From the NCBI GenBank assembly GCA_021815005.1, contig JAKAHL010000044.1:1-10715 (forward strand): a stretch of 10,715 bases of DNA. Reading direction: 5' to 3'. This document shows, in pieces, positions 1-6,924 of this stretch. The translations under genes and the position numbers were made by a program. Origin of the DNA: Chloroflexota bacterium. Its GTDB lineage: Bacteria > Chloroflexota > Limnocylindria > Limnocylindrales > CSP1-4. The notes beneath the pieces were generated by a model. The model did no database searches, was not told the origin of the DNA, and saw only the letters and a program-made list of their open reading frames with translations. How positions within the stretch are numbered: the stretch's first letter is position 1; each line of letters begins with the position of its first letter.

Positions 1-17
1 CGAAGGCCGCCCGCGGG

Positions 18-1028
18 TCAGGCGCGGAGCAGCGCGCCGAGCGCCGCCGGCTCGATCGGCGTCGCCCGCTCGCGCAGCCCGGCGAGGCGCGCCGCCCGCC
101 CGAACAGCTCTGCCGGCGTCGAGCCCGCGTCGAGCATCTCGCGCACCGCCGTGTCGCGCTCGGCCTTGGACAGCTTCTGGCCGGAGACGCGCCGCACGAG
201 GGGATGGTGCAGGAACTGGGGCGGGACGGAGCGGCCCAGCAGGCGGGCCAGGCGGATCTGGGCCGGCGTCGCGGCCAGGAGGTCCCGGCCCCGCACGACG
301 AGATCCACGTGGTTCGCCGCGTCGTCCACCACCACGCAGAACGCATAGGTCCAGTTGCCCGCCCGGTCGCGCACCAGCAGGTCGCCGCTCGCGGACGGCT
401 CGTCGGCCATCGGCCCGGCCAGGAGGTCCACCCAGCGCTCGGTGCCCGCACCCAGGGCCACCCGCAGCGCCGGCCCCGGCGTCGCCGGTGTCGCGGTCGG
501 TCCGGCGGGGTCGTCCTGCCCCGTCGCGCGGCAGCCGCCCGGGCAGCCGATCCCGCGCCAGGGCCGCCCGTGGTCCGCCTCCCAGGCCGCGAACGTCGTG
601 CGCGTGCACGAGCAGGCATAGACGAGCCCGGCCTCGCGCAGCCGGCCCAGCGCCGCCGCGTACGCCGCGCCGTTGTCCGACTGGCGATACGGCGTCGCCC
701 CGGCGCGGAATGCGGCGAGCGGCGGCTCATCGGGCGCCAGGCCCAGCCGCTCGAGGTCCTCGAGCAGCGCCGCCTCGTACTCGGGCCGCGACCGCTGGCG
801 ATCGTGGTCCTCAACCCGGAGCACCACTCGCCCGCCGGTCGCCTGGGCCAGGCCCCACACGTAGAGCGCGTTGACCAGGTGCCCGAGGTGGAGGAATCCC
901 GTGGGCGCGGGCGCGAACCGCGTGACCGGGGTGACGGGCAGCGCCCGCGCGTCAGGGCGGGCCGAGCCCGTCACCGCCGGGACGAACAGCTCGCCCCCAG
1001 CGTCAGTCGCGGTCGGGTCGGCGCTCAC
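18..1028 (-). CDS. gluQ: Glutamyl-Q tRNA(Asp) synthetase-like protein (truncated GluRS paralogue)
   Basis: This 336-residue protein resembles the catalytic half of glutamyl-tRNA synthetase and lacks the C-terminal anticodon-binding domain, as GluQ-RS enzymes do. That family activates glutamate without tRNA(Glu) and attaches it to the queuosine base of tRNA(Asp). Visible features are the FAPAPTG stretch followed by the HIGH-type motif HLGH at residues 47-50, RVEDHD at 71-76, the VVVDDAANHVDLVVRGRDLL signature near 232-251, and KLSKA as the KMSKS motif at 285-289. A probable zinc site is formed by C139, C141, C162 and C166. In E. coli YadB the third ligand is tyrosine; here it appears to be cysteine. 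The GTG start at 1028 overlaps the chorismate mutase gene by 26 nt. The N-terminus is about 30 residues longer than usual, so a second GTG at 974 is a realistic alternative start. It is the last operon gene visible. A discriminating GluRS has not been excluded, but the length and zinc site favour GluQ. Confidence 0.85.
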   Translation of the reverse strand: MSADPTATDAGGELFVPAVTGSARPDARALPVTPVTRFAPAPTGFLHLGHLVNALYVWGLAQATGGRVVLRVEDHDRQRSRPEYEAALLEDLERLGLAPDEPPLAAFRAGATPYRQSDNGAAYAAALGRLREAGLVYACSCTRTTFAAWEADHGRPWRGIGCPGGCRATGQDDPAGPTATPATPGPALRVALGAGTERWVDLLAGPMADEPSASGDLLVRDRAGNWTYAFCVVVDDAANHVDLVVRGRDLLAATPAQIRLARLLGRSVPPQFLHHPLVRRVSGQKLSKAERDTAVREMLDAGSTPAELFGRAARLAGLRERATPIEPAALGALLRA

Positions 1029-1350
1029 GGTCGCGGTGCTCGATGCCCCGAGTGGCGGACACGATCTTCCGGTAGATCGCGAGCAGGTCGGCCTGCGAGA
1101 GCGGCCCGCGGTTCGCCATCGCCACGCGGAGCAGCACCTCTCGCTCGCGCTCCGGGTCGTGGACCGCCCGCCGGCCGGCCAGGGCTTTGGCCCGGCCGGC
1201 CGCCCGCCCCAGCTCGGCGCGTCCGTTCAGCAGTTCGACGATCTGGCGGTCGAGCGCGTCGATCGCGTCGCGCACGCGCAGCAGTTCCGCCGCGGCGTCC
1301 TCTCGCTCGGCTTCCGTCGGGGCGCCGCGGTTCCCCCGATCGTCGCTCAC
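1003..1350 (-). CDS. Chorismate mutase, AroQ class, monofunctional
   Basis: This small, all-helical enzyme converts chorismate to prephenate, committing flux to Phe and Tyr. At 115 residues it is the size of a free-standing AroQ-class mutase domain. By comparison with the E. coli P-protein mutase, active-site residues can be matched: R27 in helix 1, R44 (in NGRAELGRAAGRAK), K55, and the D65/R68/E69 group in HDPERERE. The C-terminal helix IYRKIVSATRGIE ends with Glu104 where the E. coli enzyme has Gln88; many P-protein-type mutases also have Glu there. The N-terminal 20 residues look disordered and charged, and so does the Arg/Asp-rich tail. No prephenate dehydratase, dehydrogenase or DAHP synthase domain is attached. 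The GTG start at 1350 overlaps the TGA of aroQ (GTGA), which points to translational coupling. With no other chorismate-using enzyme in view, it links the operon to the Phe/Tyr branch, matching the Tyr/Phe codons of the leader peptide. Confidence 0.9.
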   Translation of the reverse strand: MSDDRGNRGAPTEAEREDAAAELLRVRDAIDALDRQIVELLNGRAELGRAAGRAKALAGRRAVHDPEREREVLLRVAMANRGPLSQADLLAIYRKIVSATRGIEHRDRERRPDRD

Positions 1351-1784
1351 GCCTGACCCCCGAACCGGCTCGCGATCTGCTCGAGCGCCTCGGTGTAGCC
1401 GCGGGCCCCGTGCCCTGCGATCGTCGCGGTCGCGATGTCGTGGAGGAAGTTGACCTTGCGGAACTCGTCACGGGCCCACGGGTCCGAGAGGTGCACCTCC
1501 CAGAACGGGCGGTGGACCGCGAGCAGCGCGTCGCGCAGGGCGACCGAGGTGTGCGTGTAGCCTGCCGCGTTGAGGATCACCACGTCGAAGTCGCGCTCGT
1601 GGAGGCGGTCGATCAGCGCGCCCTCGTGGTTCGACTGGAAGAACGCGATGTCCACGCCCAGCTCGGCAGCGCGGGCCGCCAGCCCGGCGTGGATCGATTC
1701 GAGCGTGTCGTGACCGTAGATGTCCGGCTCGCGCGTCCCGAGCAGGTTGAGATTCGGGCCCTGCAGCACCAGCACGCGCGTCAT
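1347..1784 (-). CDS. aroQ: 3-dehydroquinate dehydratase, type II
   Basis: Step 3 of the shikimate pathway: removal of water from 3-dehydroquinate to give 3-dehydroshikimate. The protein has 145 residues, the normal size for the small flavodoxin-like type II enzyme, which forms dodecamers. The N-terminal GPNLNLLGTREPDIYG carries the catalytic Arg18 and Tyr23. SNHEG is at 51-55, NAAGYTHTSVALRDAL begins at Asn72, and EVHLSD contains His98. The usual LSN is LSD here, and the following segment is ARDEFRKVNF, a mild variant of the common AREPFRHHS. The ATG at 1784 overlaps the aroKB stop as ATGA, and a Shine-Dalgarno AGGG lies 6 nt upstream inside aroKB, so this start is well supported. A much longer reading frame continues upstream of the ATG, but it is a shadow of aroKB in another frame. 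The stop overlaps the chorismate mutase start. Confidence 0.96.
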   Translation of the reverse strand: MTRVLVLQGPNLNLLGTREPDIYGHDTLESIHAGLAARAAELGVDIAFFQSNHEGALIDRLHERDFDVVILNAAGYTHTSVALRDALLAVHRPFWEVHLSDPWARDEFRKVNFLHDIATATIAGHGARGYTEALEQIASRFGGQA

Positions 1785-3427
1785 GCCGCACCCTGCGCCG
1801 GCACGCCCGACAGCACGCTCCGGACCGCCGCGGCCACGGGCTCCACGGGGATGTCGTCGCGGACCGTCACCCCGCCCGCGGTGGGCAGCACCCAGCGCAG
1901 CCGGCCGCCGGCGTGCTTCTTGTCCGTTCCCGTCGCCGCCACGACGGCGTCCGCCGCGTAGGGGAGCGGCGCGCGTCCCAGGTCGAGTCGGTCGAGCAGG
2001 CCCTCGATCCGCGCCGCGCGGTCCGTCGGCGTGACGCCCGCCGCCACGCCGACGCGCGCGGCGGCCCGCAGCCCATACGCCACCGCCTCGCCGTGGAGCA
2101 GGTTCGCGTAGCCGTCCACGGCCTCGAGCGCGTGGGCCACCGTGTGGCCCAGGTTGAGCGTGATGCGGCCCCCGGCCGCGCCCTGCTCGCGCTCGTCGGC
2201 CACCACCACCTCGACCTTCGCCCAGCCGGCGCGCTCCACCGCCTCGGCGACCAGCCCGCCGTCGAACGCCTCCCGATCCCCCCGGGCGATCGCCGGCCCT
2301 CGGGCCTCGAGGGCCGCGAACAGCGTCTCGTCGCCCAGGGCGGCCATCTTCACGATCTCGCCGAGAGCCGCTCGCAGCTGGCGCTCGGGGAGCGTGCGCA
2401 GCAGCGTCACGTCCATCACGATCGCCGCCGGCTGATGGAAGGCGCCCAGCAGGTTCTTGCCCTCGGGCAGGTCCACGCCCGTCTTGCCGCCAATCGAGCT
2501 GTCCACCTGCGCCACGAGCGTCGTGGGCACCTGGATCCACGACACGCCCCGCAGGTACGAGGCGGCGAGGAACCCGGCCGGGTCGCCGAGCGCCCCGCCG
2601 CCGATGGCGACCAGGGGCTCGCGGCGTTCCACGCGAAGGCGCGCGAGCTGACGCGCGGCGTCCTCGATCACGCTGAGCCGCTTGGCGTCCTCGCCCGGCG
2701 GCAGCATGACCGCCTCGGTCTCCCAGCCCGCCTCGCGCAGCCCCGCAGCTATGCCCTCGCCCGCGGCGCCCCACGCGCCCGGCTCCGAGACGAGGATCGC
2801 CCGCCGGGCCCCCAGCCGGCGCAGCGCACCGTCCACCCCGGCCGCGGCGATCCCGTCGCCGATCACCACCTCGCCGATGGGGGTCTGGGCGCGCAGGAGG
2901 ACCGTGCCCGCGGCCGGGGCGTCCAGCACGGCCTCGATCTGGCGCACGCAGGCGGCCACCTCCGCCACGCCGTTGACGCGGACGCCGGCAGCGTAGAAGC
3001 GCTCCCGGGCCCCGGCCAGCGCTCGGATGCTGCCCAGCGGGTTGGGCCCCTGGACGAGCGGCCGCGCCACGTGCGACCGCCGCAGCCGCTGGACCAGGAC
3101 CTCGGGGCGAACGTCGAGCCACGCCACGCGCCGGCCGCGGAACAGCGTCCACCTGTTGCGAGGGTCGATGATCGCCCCGCCGCCGGGGGAGATGACCCGG
3201 CGGAGGGCGGCTCCCTGGTCGGCGGGGCCGAGCGCCGCGACGGCCGCTCGCTCACGCCTGCGGAACCCGGCCTCGCCCTCCTCGGCGAAGATCTCCGGGA
3301 TCGTGCCGCCGGCGTCCCGCTCGATCTCCTCGTCCAGATCCACGAAGCTGGCGCCGTGGCGAGCGGCGATCCGCCGGCCGCACGCCGTCTTGCCGCTCCC
3401 GGGCAGCCCGACCAGGACGAGTTCCAC
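1781..3427 (-). CDS. aroKB: Bifunctional shikimate kinase / 3-dehydroquinate synthase (AroK-AroB fusion)
   Basis: One 548-residue polypeptide carries pathway steps 5 and 2. Residues 1 to about 165 are a shikimate kinase: Walker A GLPGSGKT at 7-14, the shikimate-binding DLD at 30-32, FRRRE at 55-59, PGGG at 81-84 and a lid with RPL at 122-124. After a short Ala/Pro linker, residues from about 175 to 548 are a dehydroquinate synthase. This part has the NAD-binding GGGALGD at 276-282, PTTLVAQVDSSIGGKTG at 301-317, and likely metal ligands Glu357 (GEIVK), His428 (GHTVAHALE) and His445 (HGEAVAYG). TDKKHAGG lies near 501-508. The start is the GTG at 3427, 4 nt after the aroC stop, because the kinase beta-strand VELVLVG begins there. 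The reading frame is open for 77 more codons upstream, but that stretch is Arg/Pro-rich low-complexity shadow of aroC. No clear ribosome binding site precedes the GTG, so coupling to aroC is likely. Both halves retain their key residues. Confidence 0.95.
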   Translation of the reverse strand: MELVLVGLPGSGKTACGRRIAARHGASFVDLDEEIERDAGGTIPEIFAEEGEAGFRRRERAAVAALGPADQGAALRRVISPGGGAIIDPRNRWTLFRGRRVAWLDVRPEVLVQRLRRSHVARPLVQGPNPLGSIRALAGARERFYAAGVRVNGVAEVAACVRQIEAVLDAPAAGTVLLRAQTPIGEVVIGDGIAAAGVDGALRRLGARRAILVSEPGAWGAAGEGIAAGLREAGWETEAVMLPPGEDAKRLSVIEDAARQLARLRVERREPLVAIGGGALGDPAGFLAASYLRGVSWIQVPTTLVAQVDSSIGGKTGVDLPEGKNLLGAFHQPAAIVMDVTLLRTLPERQLRAALGEIVKMAALGDETLFAALEARGPAIARGDREAFDGGLVAEAVERAGWAKVEVVVADEREQGAAGGRITLNLGHTVAHALEAVDGYANLLHGEAVAYGLRAAARVGVAAGVTPTDRAARIEGLLDRLDLGRAPLPYAADAVVAATGTDKKHAGGRLRWVLPTAGGVTVRDDIPVEPVAAAVRSVLSGVPAQGAA

Positions 3428-3431
3428 GCGC

Positions 3432-4691
3432 TTACGCCGTGGCGGCGTGCCCGCCGGCGCCGTCGCCGGGCACGGGCGGGGCGGGCGCGGCGGCGATCCG
3501 CTCGCGGTAGCGGCGCAGGTTGTCCGTGACCTCGGCCATCGAATCGCCGCCGGTCTTCTCCAGCACGAACCGCGCGAGCGTGAGCATGACCATCGCCTCG
3601 CCGATGACGCCCGCGGCCGGCACCACCGAGATGTCGCTGCGCTCGTAGTGGGCGGCATCCACGGCCGCCCCGGTGATCAGGTCCGCGGTCGGCAGCGGCC
3701 GGGCCAGCGTGGAGATCGGCTTGACGGCGCCGCGGATCACGATGGGCTCGCCGTTGGTGACCCCGCCGGTCAACCCGCCCGCGTTGTTGGTGCGGTGGAC
3801 CCAGGTGCCGTCCGCGCGGCGCCCCTGGATCACGTCCTGGACGTCGCTGCCGAAGCGGCGGGTCTGCTCGAACCCGAGCCCGAACTCCACGCCCTTGACG
3901 ATGTGGATGCTCATGACGGCCGCCGCGAGCGCCGCGTCCAGCCGCCGGTCCCAGTGGACATAGCTGCCGAGTCCGATCGGCGCCCCGTGGACCACCACCT
4001 CGAACACGCCGCCGACGGTGTCGCCGCGGCCCCGAGCCTCGTCGATGCGGGCGATCATCGCCTGCTCCGCGTCGGGGTCCGGGCAGCGGAGGGGCGACGC
4101 GTCGGCCTCGTCACGCGACCGGGTGCAGCGCGCCGGGTCCACGGCCACGCCGCCCACCTCGGCCGTGAACGACCAGACGTCGATGCCGAGATCCCGGAGG
4201 AACGCCCGCGCGATGCCGCCAGCGGCCACGCGCGCCGTGGTCTCGCGCGCCGACGCCCGCTCCAGCACGTTGCGGACGTCGTTGAAGCCGTACTTGAGGG
4301 CGCCTGCCAGGTCCGCGTGGCCAGGCCGGACCCGGGTGATCGGCTGGGCGCGCTTGGTGCCGCCCTCGGCCAGGGCCGCCAGCTCGGCGGCCTCGGCGGC
4401 GGAGAGCGGACCCACCTGCATCACGCGGGTCCAGTTCTCCCAGTCGCGGTTGGCGACCTCGAGCAGGATCGGCGAGCCGAGCGTGCGCCCGTGCCGCACC
4501 CCGGCGAGGATCTGCGCGCGATCCCGCTCGATGGTCTGGCGGGCGCCCCGGCCGTACCCGCGCTGGCGACGGGCCAAGTCCTCCTCGAGGTCGGCTTCGG
4601 TCAGCGCGAGCCCGGCGGGCACGCCTTCGACCACCGCGCCGAGCGTAGGCCCGTGGCTCTCGCCGGCCGTGAGGAAGCGGAATCGGTCCAC
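3432..4691 (-). CDS. aroC: Chorismate synthase
   Basis: Step 7 of the pathway: FMN-dependent 1,4-elimination of phosphate from EPSP to give chorismate. At 419 residues it is slightly longer than the typical 360-400. The N-terminus FLTAGESHGP contains the catalytic His13. RPGHADLAGALKYG at 122-135 contains the second conserved histidine, His125. The flavin and substrate segment ERASARETTARVAAG lies at 144-158. RRFGSDVQDVI and TNNAGGLTGGVTNGEPI follow at 278-317, and RSDISVVPAAGVIGEAM at 351-367 contains the conserved aspartate. The C-terminal 25 residues are Ala/Pro/Gly-rich and probably disordered. The GTG start at 4691 has a good Shine-Dalgarno GGGAGGA about 5 nt upstream, the clearest in the operon. 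The gap to the aroE stop is 19 nt, the longest intergenic gap within the operon. It ends 4 nt before aroKB. Confidence 0.97.
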   Translation of the reverse strand: MDRFRFLTAGESHGPTLGAVVEGVPAGLALTEADLEEDLARRQRGYGRGARQTIERDRAQILAGVRHGRTLGSPILLEVANRDWENWTRVMQVGPLSAAEAAELAALAEGGTKRAQPITRVRPGHADLAGALKYGFNDVRNVLERASARETTARVAAGGIARAFLRDLGIDVWSFTAEVGGVAVDPARCTRSRDEADASPLRCPDPDAEQAMIARIDEARGRGDTVGGVFEVVVHGAPIGLGSYVHWDRRLDAALAAAVMSIHIVKGVEFGLGFEQTRRFGSDVQDVIQGRRADGTWVHRTNNAGGLTGGVTNGEPIVIRGAVKPISTLARPLPTADLITGAAVDAAHYERSDISVVPAAGVIGEAMVMLTLARFVLEKTGGDSMAEVTDNLRRYRERIAAAPAPPVPGDGAGGHAATA

Positions 4692-4710
4692 GGCGTCCTC
4701 CCGCGTCCCG

Positions 4711-5595
4711 TCAGGCGGTCGGCGCGGCCACGCCGGGCTCGCCCTCAGCGGACCCGATCCCGTCCGCGCGCGCCTGGCGGAGCGCCTCGTGCATTACCTC
4801 GATCGGCGCCGGCTGGCCCGTCCACAGCGTGAACGCCGCCGCGCCCTGGTGGAGCAGCATCAGCTCGCCGTCGGCGGTCGCGCAGCCGGCGGCAGCCGCG
4901 TCGCGGAGCAGCCGGGTCTGGCGATAGATCAGGTCGAGCACGAGCAGGTCCGGCGTGAGGATCTCCGCCGGGATGGGGGACGTGTCATCCTCCAGGCCGA
5001 TGGAGGTGGCGTTGACCAGGACCTTGGCCTTGGCCAGCTCGGCCTCGATGATCGACTCGTGCCAGGGCATGGCGCGCAGGTCCATGTGCGAGGCGGACCG
5101 GCCGAAGTGCCTGACCATCTGCTCGCCCCGGTGGAGGTGGCGGTTGAACACGACCACCCGCTGGAACCCCTCGCGGATGAGCCCGTAGACCACCGCCCGG
5201 GCGCCGCCGCCGGCGCCCAGCACCACGGCCTGGCGCGGCATCTTCTGGCGCCCGACCAGCCGGTCCAGGGCCACCTTGAAGCCGGCCACGTCGGTGTTGT
5301 GCCCGACCAGCTTCTTGCCCTCTCGGGTGAGCGTGTTGACCGCGCCGGTGGCGTGCGCCTCGTCGGTCTGGCGGTCCATCAGCTGGGCGACCCGCTCCTT
5401 GTGCGGGATGGTGACGTTGGCGCCGAGGATGTCCTCGCCGCGCAGCTCGGCGACCGTCTCGGCGAGCTGCGCCGGCAGGCGGTCCCAGAGCTCGTAGCGG
5501 GCGTCGATCTCCAGATGGTCGAACGCCGCCTGCTGCATCGCACCCGATAGCGAGTGGGCCACCGGGTGGCCGATGAGGACGACCCGCTTCGTCAT
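4711..5595 (-). CDS. aroE: Shikimate dehydrogenase (NADP+)
   Basis: Step 4: NADPH-dependent reduction of 3-dehydroshikimate to shikimate. The 294-residue protein is of normal length. The N-terminal substrate domain has GHPVAHSLS at 9-17 (shikimate-contacting serines), NVTIPHKE with catalytic Lys66, GAVNTL at 84-89 and GHNTDVAGF with catalytic Asp102. The nucleotide domain has the glycine-rich GAGGGARAV at 127-135 and NRHLHRGEQM at 151-160, where the Arg/His cluster fits NADP preference. VNATSIGL and DLIYRQTRLL follow, then GELMLLHQGAAAFTLWTG with Gln250. The usual HSLSP is HSLSG here, a change at a normally conserved proline. The usual Pro in the Y-x-P-x-x-T segment is absent too (YRQT). All catalytic residues are intact. 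The ATG at 5595 overlaps the aroA stop as ATGA, and AAGGGG lies about 7 nt upstream. The C-terminal 25 residues are a variable tail. Confidence 0.96.
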   Translation of the reverse strand: MTKRVVLIGHPVAHSLSGAMQQAAFDHLEIDARYELWDRLPAQLAETVAELRGEDILGANVTIPHKERVAQLMDRQTDEAHATGAVNTLTREGKKLVGHNTDVAGFKVALDRLVGRQKMPRQAVVLGAGGGARAVVYGLIREGFQRVVVFNRHLHRGEQMVRHFGRSASHMDLRAMPWHESIIEAELAKAKVLVNATSIGLEDDTSPIPAEILTPDLLVLDLIYRQTRLLRDAAAAGCATADGELMLLHQGAAAFTLWTGQPAPIEVMHEALRQARADGIGSAEGEPGVAAPTA

Positions 5596-6920
5596 GCGCG
5601 CACCCCTTCGAGCTCTCGGAAGAAGCCGGGATACGAGATCGCCGCCGACTCCGGTCGGAGGACGGTCGTCTCGCCTTCGGCGATGAGGCCGGCGATGGCG
5701 AATGTCATCGCGAGCCGGTGGTCATCGAGTGTCTCGGTGACGGCGCCCGTCAGGCGCCGGCCGCCCTCGATCTCGATGTCGTCGCCCGTGACGCGCACCC
5801 GCGCGCCCAGGGCTGCCAGCCCGTCCGCGATCCCGGCGATGCGGTCGGACTCCTTGTGGCGCAGCTCCCCGGCGCCGCGGATGCGGGTGGTGCCCTCGGC
5901 CGCGGCCGCCGCGAGGCACAGCGCGGGGATCTCGTCGATCGCCGCCGCCACCTCGGCCGTCCCGAGGTCGGTGGCCCGGAGTCGGCTCGACCGCACCACC
6001 AGGTCCGCGAGCGGCTCCCCGTCGGCACCACCAGGCGTCGGCCGTTCGCGCTCCTCGATGTCGGCGCCCATGCGCCGGAGGATGTCGATGATGGCACGCC
6101 GCGTGGGGTTGGTGCTGACTCCCTCGAGGGTCAGCTCTGCGTCGGGGTGGATGGCCCCGGCCACCAGCCAGAACGCCGCGCCCGACGGGTCGGCGGGCAC
6201 CGTCTCGTCGATGGCGCGCACGACCGCCGGCCCGGTCAGGCGGACCTCGTGCCGCCCGTCCTCGAGCGTCGCCTCGCGCACGGTCACGCCCCGGGCGCGG
6301 AGCATCCGCTCGGTGTGGTCACGCGTGGCCACGGCCTCGACAACGCGCGTGGCGCCGTCAGCCGCAAGTCCTGCGAGCAGGATCGCGGACTTCACCTGCG
6401 CGGACGGGACCGGCGTCGCGTAGTCGATCGGCTCGAGCGGCGCGCGGCCCGTCACCGCGAGCGGCAGGAGCGTGGCTGACCGCCGGCCCGAGAAGGAGGC
6501 ACCCATCGCGCGCAGGGGCTCCACCACCCGGCCCATCGGCCGCCGCCGGAGCGAGCCGTCGCCGTCGAGGACCGCGAACAGCGGGAGCCCCGCCAGCAGG
6601 CCGGCGGCCAGACGGGTCGTGGTGCCGGAGTTGCCGCAGTCGAGGATTGCCTCGGGCTCCGCCAGCGCCCCCCCGCCCGGGGAGACCACGCGGTAGTCCA
6701 CGCGGCCGTCGCGCTCGGCAAGGCGCTCCACGGTGGCGCCCAGCGCCCGCACGACCCCGGCCGTGGATCGGACGTCCTCGCCGTCGCCGGCCGCCACGAT
6801 CCGGCTCTCGCCCTCCGCCAGCAGCGCGAGCAGCAGCGCGCGGTGGGAGATGGACTTGTCGCCGGGCAGGGCGGGACGGCCGCGCAGGCGCGCGGCGGGG
6901 CGCACGACGAGGCCGTCCAC
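5592..6920 (-). CDS. aroA: 3-phosphoshikimate 1-carboxyvinyltransferase (EPSP synthase)
   Basis: Step 6: transfer of the enolpyruvyl group of PEP to shikimate 3-phosphate. Motifs, numbered from the GTG at 6920 (442 residues): LPGDKSISHR near 18-27 with Lys22, CGNSGTTTRL at 95-104, RRPMGR, SAQVK at 173-177, RDHTE at 200-204, NPTR, DEIPAL starting at Asp329 (catalytic region), HKESDRI near 355-361 and DDHR at 399-402. The set GDKS, SAQxK, RxHTE and NxTR is the published signature of class II EPSP synthases. A GTG at 6938 would add six residues and overlap the DAHP synthase gene by 14 nt. I prefer 6920 because GGGAAGG lies about 9 nt upstream of it, nothing comparable precedes 6938, and family N-termini begin near this point. 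With this start the gap to the DAHP synthase stop is 4 nt. The 3' end overlaps aroE. Confidence 0.95.
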   Translation of the reverse strand: MDGLVVRPAARLRGRPALPGDKSISHRALLLALLAEGESRIVAAGDGEDVRSTAGVVRALGATVERLAERDGRVDYRVVSPGGGALAEPEAILDCGNSGTTTRLAAGLLAGLPLFAVLDGDGSLRRRPMGRVVEPLRAMGASFSGRRSATLLPLAVTGRAPLEPIDYATPVPSAQVKSAILLAGLAADGATRVVEAVATRDHTERMLRARGVTVREATLEDGRHEVRLTGPAVVRAIDETVPADPSGAAFWLVAGAIHPDAELTLEGVSTNPTRRAIIDILRRMGADIEERERPTPGGADGEPLADLVVRSSRLRATDLGTAEVAAAIDEIPALCLAAAAAEGTTRIRGAGELRHKESDRIAGIADGLAALGARVRVTGDDIEIEGGRRLTGAVTETLDDHRLAMTFAIAGLIAEGETTVLRPESAAISYPGFFRELEGVRA

Positions 6921-6924
6921 GGGC

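Noticed and set aside
1..17. Sequence after the gluQ stop
   Set aside because: Seventeen bases with a CCCGCGGG palindrome are too short to call a terminator or a next gene.
204..1961. 585-codon plus-strand frame over gluQ, chorismate mutase and aroQ
   Set aside because: Low-complexity Arg/Ala/Pro translation; the minus strand carries recognisable enzymes over the same bases.
3428..3658. 77-codon upstream extension of AroKB
   Set aside because: It lies wholly inside aroC in another frame and is Arg/Pro/Ser-rich. The kinase fold starts right at the GTG at 3427.
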